A stretch of 64,000 bases of DNA from Alentia gelatinosa. Taxonomy: Eukaryota; Annelida; Polychaeta; Phyllodocida; Polynoidae. Shown here piece by piece: positions 57,030 through 64,000 of the stretch. Position 1 is the first letter of the stretch; each line of letters begins with the position of its first letter. A program made the translations under genes and the position numbers. Location: assembly GCA_950022655.1 (NCBI GenBank), contig OX465579.1, positions 82,172,515-82,236,514 on the forward strand, written 5' to 3'. The notes beneath the pieces were generated by a model. The model was not told where the DNA came from. It searched no databases and saw only the letters and a list, made by a program, of their open reading frames with translations.

Positions 57030-57672
57030 GCCCAGGGGGAGGGGCACAGTTTTTAGGAACCTCTCATATTGGGTTCTCCAAGGACTCCACATGGTGTGTG
57101 CTTCAGTCCTGCTCCAGACTACCCCATATTTTTTGCATCGGTGCTGTTCTGTCAACAACAGATGTTTATTTGCTACTTTTTTCTTTTATTTTCATTTTTA
57201 AGCAATTTTTACTAAGTGAATATTGTGTGTACAATCACCAAATTTGGTGGTACAGCCATTCATCCACTTGGGCCCTAGCTCCTTACTCCTCATTCTAATG
57301 GCAGGTGTCAAGCCAAATGAGCAGTGGGTACTATCTTTATGTAAGTAATTGGTATAACCCAACTAGCGTTTGAACCCATGACCTACCATGCTTGAGGTGA
57401 ATACCCCTACCACTTACCCACCAAGATTGGTCAAAATTTTGACAAATGACTGAATGTAGCTGGGTTTGTTATAAAGCAAAGATGGAAAGCCTTATGGAAA
57501 AAATACCACATCAGTTAAGCCTCCTCTGTGCTTTTACATTATTCCAATGGGGGGACCTTTTTGGGGGGCATTCCAAGGGGGGGGGGGGGGCAAATCTTTT
57601 TGGGGTATTCCAAGGGGGGGGGGGGCAACTTTTTGGGGGTATTCCCAGGGCGATGATTAATGAGCGCTCCCT
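57030..57672 (-). mobile_element. Composite SINE-like repeat, inverted copy of 6978-7590
   Basis: Reads backwards relative to the first copy: tail (CAAGGACTCCACATGGTGTG), box B inverse (GCGTTTGAACCC, 57366-57377), box A inverse (CCACTTACCCA, 57410-57420) and G-tract units (57550-57650), ending GATTAATGAGCGCTCCC. Box A has changed from TAGCTAAGTGG to TGGGTAAGTGG. Confidence 0.75.
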
Positions 57673-57907
57673 AATCGTAAATATACTTATACTCCGCGAA
57701 TATACATGTATATATATTTATATATAGATAAAAGATTGAAAGGTTTAACAGTCCCCTGTAGCCTATACACCTTATCAGTGAATTGTTTGGATGGGTGCAG
57801 GCGGCTGTGTGAGCGGCTGTGCGGGCTACTGTGTGGAACTGCGGCGGCGGCGGCGACGGCGGTGGTGTCTGATTAGTCGTGGGCAACCCAAACAGTACGT
57901 TCCCGTA

Positions 57908-58040
57908 CAGTAGAACCCCGCTTTCCTCCGAGAAAAGTGTCCCCTTTCTGTTCCGAACAAAGTGTCCCCTTAAAACGGGGTGTCCCCTTAAAGCGGGGTG
58001 TCCCCCTTAAGCGAGGTGTCCCAGAAGCGGGGTTTTACTG
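57908..58040. mobile_element. Short pogo/mariner-like MITE (TA target site)
   Basis: Begins CAGTAGAACCCCGCTTTCC and ends GCGGGGTTTTACTG, flanked by TA on both sides. 133 bp. Interior is repeated AAGCGGGGTGTCCCC units. Confidence 0.85.
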
Positions 58041-58042
58041 TA

Positions 58043-58890
58043 TTTGTAATTCATAATACAAGTGTATAGGGTCGGACTCGTCGGACTATGTCTGATGAGA
58101 CTTTGTGCCTTATATATACAGAACTACTACACCAAGAACCTTACAAAAAATGGAGATAATTTCTTCTCCTCTTTTCTTTCATTTGTGATCCCTTGTGATT
58201 GTCACAACTGAAAAAAACATTTGAAACAGTTGCATCTCAGCCCCCGGCTGAAATCCATTACAACTGAAAAACGCTTTGCCCTCCAGACGGTCTCATGTTG
58301 CCATCGTCATAACTGAAAAACAGTGCCAGGTCTCCTGTATGAAACATGCATACATTTAGGTTATGATTCAGAAACCTTCACGAAGCATAGTATGCCACCA
58401 ATTTGGTGGGTTAACTATACTAGAATCTTTATATTTATATAAGCTATTAGATTGCCCTGGCCAGAATATTTATAGCCCAGACTGAAATGCTTTTATACTG
58501 TATTGGTTATTAAACCTATCATAGGTATTGTATTGAGAGTACCGTATGCTGTTCATAAAACTATTAATGCAGATAGATTTTGCGACTGGGAGAGAAAAGC
58601 TGTTCTTTGAACCTAAGCCCTGATAGCCAGCCTTTATTTGCATATTTCTGATTGCCCATGGAAAGGTCGGGCTAAATCTACAGGCCCGTCAATGAGTTGA
58701 GATTTATCTGATAAAGTTGTTGACTGATGAGACCACCCCCTAGATATGGACAAAGCCCCTTTGAAACTATAACCAGAGGTGGTCTTTGTATATATGTTTT
58801 GGATGTATCTGAATATGCAGAGTTTGCGTTAGATAAGAGACATGTCTGGTTTCAATGCATGAGTGATAGTACAGTGGCGTCAGTATAGTG
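58043..58890. other. Intergenic with a MITE fragment
   Basis: 58205-58330 has three ACTGAAAAA(C) blocks and CAGACGGTCTCATGTTG, a decayed piece of the GGGCCCTGTTTTTCAGT family. Nothing else. Confidence 0.4.
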
Positions 58891-58959
58891 TGTGGGGGGG
58901 GGGGGGGGCAGGGGGGGCGCCCCCCCCCCCCCATTTTTACCAGCCCCATAAAAGTCAGC

Positions 58960-59345
58960 ACCTTCAAATTTAATTCAGTCAAGTGTAAAAACTGTCTTGA
59001 TTTTTCATCATCAATAAATGTCAAAATCTAACATTTTAGCATGCAAACTGCGGCTAAGCCTTGACCTTTCACTGTGGAAAAGTGTCAAAGTCTGACTTTT
59101 TAGTGTGTATCAATAGCTAGGCCTTGACTTTCAAACACAGAAAAATGTCAAAGTCTGACATTTTAGCTGTCAAAGTCTGACATATTAGCATGCAACTATG
59201 GCTAAGTCCTGACTTTTCACCATGAAAAAATGTCAAAGTCTGACTTTTTTTAGCATGCAATGATGGCCTAAGCCCTGACTTCTTCACCATGGAAAATGTC
59301 AATATCTGACCAATGTAAAAGTTTGACTTCATACCAAGAAAAAGT
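58960..59345. repeat. Imperfect tandem repeat with GTCAAAGTCTGAC
   Basis: Five to six diverged units of about 60-75 bp, each with GCATGCAA..TGGCTAAG, CCTGACTTTTCACCATG and AATGTCAAAGTCTGAC. It is preceded by a G run then C run (58893-58932) with CAGTGGCGTCAG at 58871, possibly the left end of a hAT-like element. Confidence 0.75.
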
Positions 59346-59399
59346 CAGCAATTTTTCAGTTCACCTCCTTTCAATATGTCCTGACACCCCTGGAAAGGG

Positions 59400-62300
59400 A
59401 AGGGCAATAATGGGCCAGGTTTGATCAGCAATCTCTTATAGACAAGTAGGGTGTTTCTGATCGCCAGGGCCATTTTTGATGTACGTGTAATTAATCCGGT
59501 GAGAGAACTTTGAAAAGTTTTGAGGCCCGCTCCCCAACTCCTGGGGCCCCACCTGGGTATTGCCCGTTGGGCCCTTGAGCCCTTATAGCGACCAGCCCCC
59601 CCGTCCCCCTCCCCTACTGAATCTCCGTGTATAATTTTAAATGCAATTCACATCCCTGAAAAAATGGATGCTCGTACAGGCCTAAGCACTACTGAGTGTC
59701 TCGGGATAACAGTACTAGGTAAATATCTCGGGTAATTAACTATATGGTATAGCAATCATATGAAAGGCATTTTTCTGTAATAAACGTAAGCTTCCTGTAC
59801 CTTTTTATCAATTGTGTTGCATGTGTACCGGTACAATGTACTGACAATTTATTCAATTGCAATCAAACTTTTAGCAAGCCTGAAAACATCGATCAAGGTT
59901 ATGTGAAATGTCAAACAAGCAAGGGGATGGCATAGTGAACCTCACTATTTGTCTATCGTCTGATATTTACCCCGGGGACATGACCCATGCACTCAGCCAA
60001 GCACGAGCTGCGTAGATGCTTGCGAAGTGACCCCAGTGCTGTAAATTATAGTCTAAAATGATGTTAGTTATATTAAATTTTGACGTTTTTAGAGAAAAAG
60101 ATAACCTTATGCCCTATGGTCAAAAAGTAAATGAGTAAATTTTAGGAGTTATGTACATATGCGCTTGAAAAAGAGCACCTGTCATAGATGTCACTGCTTG
60201 AGTAAATAGAGCTAAGTCAACAGCGTAACTCGGTGAGCAATAGATTAAGTCCACTTGGAGAAGCCGATCTATATGCCTGTGAACTACGCAAGCTGGGATT
60301 CATACAGCTTCATTTTAATTTGTTGGTATACTCCCCCCTCCTTGTGTTTTAAAGAAACACCTGACCTTTACGTCGTCTTCAATTCATAATATTTGATCAA
60401 AATCGGTGATGGTCGTGGAGCTCTCTTTTTCCCCTTTGGTTAATAATTTGCCAAACTCGTCATCATGAAGCATTCCAAACCTTGACATTAGAAATATAGC
60501 TTAAAGAACAAATATTTCATAACATCAGCCGGACATTTCAATACAAATCTTTTATTTACAATCCAACCATCTTGTATACAAATTTGCCTTTCTAATCACA
60601 TGGCATTTGCTTCAATATCCCTACAGATAGGGCCGCCATTAAGATGGTGTATGTAGTGGTAAACATGATGTTACTGCTTATATTCATGAACAAAGTGGGC
60701 AGACAGCTGAACTCTAACAGAACCCCACTGTCGACAGTGTACTGGTACTATTACCAAATTTGCATAGTCCTCAAGTGTTATGAGGGATTTGTTCATACAT
60801 CCTAGAAAGCACAGCTTTTTGTTGTTGATGTTTTTAGTTTAGTGTGGATATATGTGAGGGGATATCAAATCAAATTTACATGACGAGTTCTGGGTGATTG
60901 GGATAAGCTAGATTAAAGAATCAGTCTCACTTATCAGCAAAAATCAGAAAACCATTCTGTGAACGCAATAGTAGTAATCGGATACTAGGGTTAGGTTGAG
61001 TGACTGGTATGTGACATTTTAGCCATGATTGAGCTTTCATTTACATGCATTTTGGTTATTCAATTTATGTTATGACTGTATCTTAACTTGCCACTCCAAT
61101 GTCAGAAACAACTTATTGGGCAGCGTAGACATTAGGATAATTCATAATTTTCCACATTGCTAGTTGTTTATATTCGGGAAACTGATTATTACAAGAAGCA
61201 CAGAAAACTTATTTGGGAAAACTGTTTGAAGGCTTTAGCATATTTTCTTTCCGTTCAACAAGGGTCTATGGTCTACTTGAGACAACATGCTGCGACCATT
61301 TCCTGATCTCAAAACACAAACACTCATAAAACACTTATGTTTTGACTCTACCAGAAGGAAAAGTTTATCCTTTCATTGATCATCAGTCCATACTATATCG
61401 TAAACCAAAGTCCCCGGAGTCGTGTACATTGAATAACAATACAGACTAAATGAATGGCGTGAATTAATTCCAGCCACTTAAAAAAAAGTGAATTAACTCA
61501 ATTGATTGCAATTTTTTAATAGCATTTTGAATTGCTTGAAAAAAAACAGGTACATCCACTTTTGGAAGAAAAAAAAAAACACATGTCCTGCATCTAAATT
61601 AGAATCCACATACTTTTACCGACAAAACTCGTTGGAAAATCTAATATCGGGTACCATGTAAATACTTTCATAATTGACTACTTGTGTTTCTCCCAAATTT
61701 AAAACTCCCAAACTTAAAACTCCCTTGTGAACATTACATTTGACTTCTAGGACAAGCCAAATGGGTGACTTAGAAAACTCAGATTGTCTTGCCAAATCGA
61801 GCAGAGAAGTTTATAACAATCTCACTTACACATAATTGCCTGTGATGCATAGGGATTTCACATTGTGCATTATTATACTGAATGCTCCTTGGAACTATCT
61901 ATATGTTCACTGATTTCCTGTTACCTGATCAAAATACCCCTTTCCTATTATGCCTGCTACAAAGGTATTACTTGACTGGGTACCCTGTCATAAATACAAC
62001 CACGCATAAGACTTTTTTTCCAACGACATACATTAATCATTAAGTTAGTTTATGTCATGGCGATAGTGCGGGGGACCATACCTCACGATATGCAAAACCT
62101 CTAAAACCATAATACCAAATCATGGCATAAACATTTGGCATCCCAAGGCATAAAAGTCCATAGCAGTATGGACAAAACATTGTTTTATCACTAACCTGTG
62201 GTTGTGTATACAAGCGATGATGGAACAGCATACCTCCCCACATTCGTTATCAATAGTCATCAAATATCAGTAACCGTTGTAAACTATCGACATTATCATG

Positions 62301-62723
62301 CACTTCATTTGGATGAGAATATATGTCCCCCCCCCCCCGGACCAATTAGATATTTATTCAGTGAAGGATCACATACACAAAACACTTACTCACCAAGACA
62401 AGAGCCATTCCATAGAAATCGTCACAGCATACTTACTATTCAATTTCTGCTAGAAAATTCTCATAAAACCTCATACAAATATATATATATATATGTATAT
62501 TGTGATCCATAATATGTACAGATTCAACTCTGGTTAACACTGTTTATGAAGACAATACGTGTTGATTCAAGGTGCATGGACATCAAGGAACAAATCAAAA
62601 TGAGAACAAAATCGAAATCTCTCAACGTTATGCATTCATTCAGACGCATTAATGAAGCATAAACTTGGAACGTGATAAGCGGCTTGCGTAACACAGTCAA
62701 ACATAGACACACACATATATATA
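59400..62723. other. 3.3-kb intergenic stretch, nothing recognised
   Basis: AT-rich, no open frame with a recognisable domain and no clear repeat copy within the window. It is the quietest part of the window. Confidence 0.4.
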
Positions 62724-63108
62724 CAGGGATGAAAGTCGTGACTGATGAAAAAGTCGGAAACAAAAACACAAAAAAAAACGGGGCGTATTCGGGGGGGGGG
62801 CGCCCCCCCCCCCCCCCGTGCCGTCAAACAAAATTTCGGCACTTGACGGAACTCTGACGGCAGTGTCAACGGCCCTTGGCGCGTTTAACTGCCGCCAAAG
62901 TACTGACTGGAGGTTTATACGCCGTTGGTGAGAGCCTGGGAGCTGTTTCAAAACCATAGACTTAGCCCAAGTTTTGAAACAGCTCTCTGCTGCCAGAATT
63001 TTCTTGGAATTAAGTTTTATTTTATGATTTTCATACTTTGTTAATGATCATATTTCGAGATGCAGAAATTTCTGATTTCCGTCAATTGTCGGCAAACTTG
63101 CATCCCTG
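62724..63108. mobile_element. hAT-like MITE, CAGGGATG ends
   Basis: Begins CAGGGATGAAAGT and ends ACTTGCATCCCTG, with TATATATA on the left and TATATAGG on the right. Contains a G run/C run pair at 62791-62817 and GCCGTCAA/TTGACGG short inverted sequences. It lies just beyond the CANT1 stop and contains an inverse AATAAA (63016-63021). Confidence 0.75.
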
Positions 63109-63178
63109 TATATAGGCTGTGACATATCAACCTGTTGTGTCTAAAAATAAAAATATCACATCTGTGCTATTTTCAAAA

Positions 63179-63551
63179 TCAAATAAACTCGACCCCTTCA
63201 AACTTCACCTCGCCTATCTTCGTCTCAGGCAGCAGGAAATCGCCTTTCATATTCATGGCCATGATATAGGATACGATCTTGCCGTTATCCTCCTCGGACT
63301 TGAGCGCCACGATGAGCGAGTCATCGGTGCCGGGGATGAACTTGAAGGAGGAGAAGCCGTGGGTCGGGTTCAGCGGGCCGAAGTGGCGCAGCTGCAGGTC
63401 GTTGAAGTGCTCGTCGGCCGAGAAGAGTAGATTGGTGGCGCGCCGCTCGTCCGACACGTCGTCGTACATCTCCGGACTGGCGCGCCGCGGCAGGAAGAAC
63501 CACTTCTGGTGCAGGTCACTCCAGGTGCCAGACCTCGTGTATGATGTAACC
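63179..63551 (-). CDS. CANT1: CANT1 last coding exon (apyrase), with a 1-nt frame break
   Basis: Calcium-activated nucleotidase 1, which hydrolyses UDP/GDP in the ER-Golgi or outside the cell. The acceptor is CTGGCAG on the minus strand at 63552. The frame ending at TGA (63181-63179) reads [56 protein letters not shown], matching the end of the family. The first six residues, GYIIHE, needed just before SGTW, are encoded in a different frame: one extra G near 63531-63533 separates them. In the acceptor-side frame a stop follows within 12 codons. This is either an assembly or sequencing error, a real mutation, or another exon start. The upstream exons lie past the right edge. Confidence 0.9.
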
Positions 63552-63589
63552 CTGCCAGGTACCAAAACAGTTTGGATTTAGTAAATTAG

Positions 63590-63765
63590 TGAGTGACCAT
63601 GAGTGAGCGAGTTGGTGAGTGAGTGATCGAATGAGTGGGCGAGCTGGTGAGTGATTGGATGAGTGGGCGAGCTGGTGAGTGAGCGAGCTGTGTGAGTGAT
63701 TGACTGAGCGGGCGAGCTGGTGAGTGAGTGTGAGAGGGATAGTGAGTGACCCAATGAGTGAGTGA
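63590..63765. repeat. GAGTGAGTG-type minisatellite in CANT1 intron
   Basis: Degenerate repeats of GTGAGTGAGCGAGCTG and GATTGGATGAGTGGGCGAG. The unit is a 4-bp GAGT/GAGC register with longer periods superimposed. Confidence 0.9.
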
Positions 63766-63774
63766 GTTTGGTAT

Positions 63775-63875
63775 GGCTTGATTGGTTTAATTTAACGTCC
63801 CTGTTAAATATTATAGGTCCTTACCAGACTTTCTCAAGGTTTTTTTACACTTACAAGGGTGGGTAAGCGAATCTA
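63775..63875 (-). repeat. SINE-like tail repeat (inverted copy of 43575)
   Basis: TTTAATTTAACGTCCCTGTT, TATAGGTCCTTACCAGACTTTC and ACAAGGGTGGGTAAGCGAATCT mirror 43575-43680. Confidence 0.65.
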
Positions 63876-64000
63876 TGTAATGAATTTAGGTAGAAAATCC
63901 CACCCCTACATATTTACTGAGGTGAGAGTTCTTTTACTTTCCACACCAGATAGACATGGTATGAGAAGAATTAGCCTGGAATACTGGATACCTGACCATT

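Noticed and set aside
1..64000. CRISPR array, operon, prophage or defence island
   Set aside because: The window is spliced animal DNA; the tandem repeats present have no CRISPR-like repeat/spacer pattern.

Overview
This window is nuclear DNA from an animal, probably a marine invertebrate. A mollusc or another lophotrochozoan is my best guess, from gene content and the look of the repeats; it is an inference, not a demonstration. The support is spliced genes with GT-AG introns, metazoan-type LUC7L3, eRF3 (GSPT1) and CANT1 proteins, AT-rich introns, and a very heavy load of small DNA transposons, SINE-like repeats and LINE remains. There is no bacterial or organellar gene content and no CRISPR.

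Layout. 1-20100: repeat-rich, no host gene recognised. It holds a decayed Ty1/copia LTR retrotransposon (678-6386) with a 1.1-kb inverted-repeat transposon inside its 5' LTR, itself sitting inside an older inverted-repeat element. From 6978 to 14800 there is a second nested set: two copies of one dispersed repeat, each interrupted by different insertions. 20101-31008 (minus): LUC7L3, a U1 snRNP-associated splicing factor, reconstructed as 10 coding exons and 490 codons. 31009-32411: a 1.4-kb intergenic region between divergently transcribed genes, with a long (TA)n tract and a consensus CRE. 32412-48212 (plus): GSPT1/eRF3, translation termination GTPase, reconstructed as 15 coding exons and 572 codons, including a 21-nt microexon. 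48213-63178: intergenic, built largely of non-autonomous inverted-repeat transposons, several nested or adjacent and sharing an internal core. 63179-63551 (minus): the last coding exon of a CANT1-type calcium-activated nucleotidase, with an apparent 1-nt frameshift; the rest of that gene lies beyond the right edge.

The two complete genes act in RNA processing and protein synthesis (splice-site choice and translation termination) and are arranged head to head, compatible with a shared promoter region. Both keep their reading frame across every exon junction I traced, so they look functional. I found no new multi-gene system. The more unusual material is mobile-element structure: filled and empty site pairs, two TTAA-type elements with the same 34-bp palindrome architecture but different palindromes, a core segment shared by elements with different termini, and two adjacent perfect palindromes in a LUC7L3 intron. 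All calls come from reading the sequence by eye; no database search was possible.
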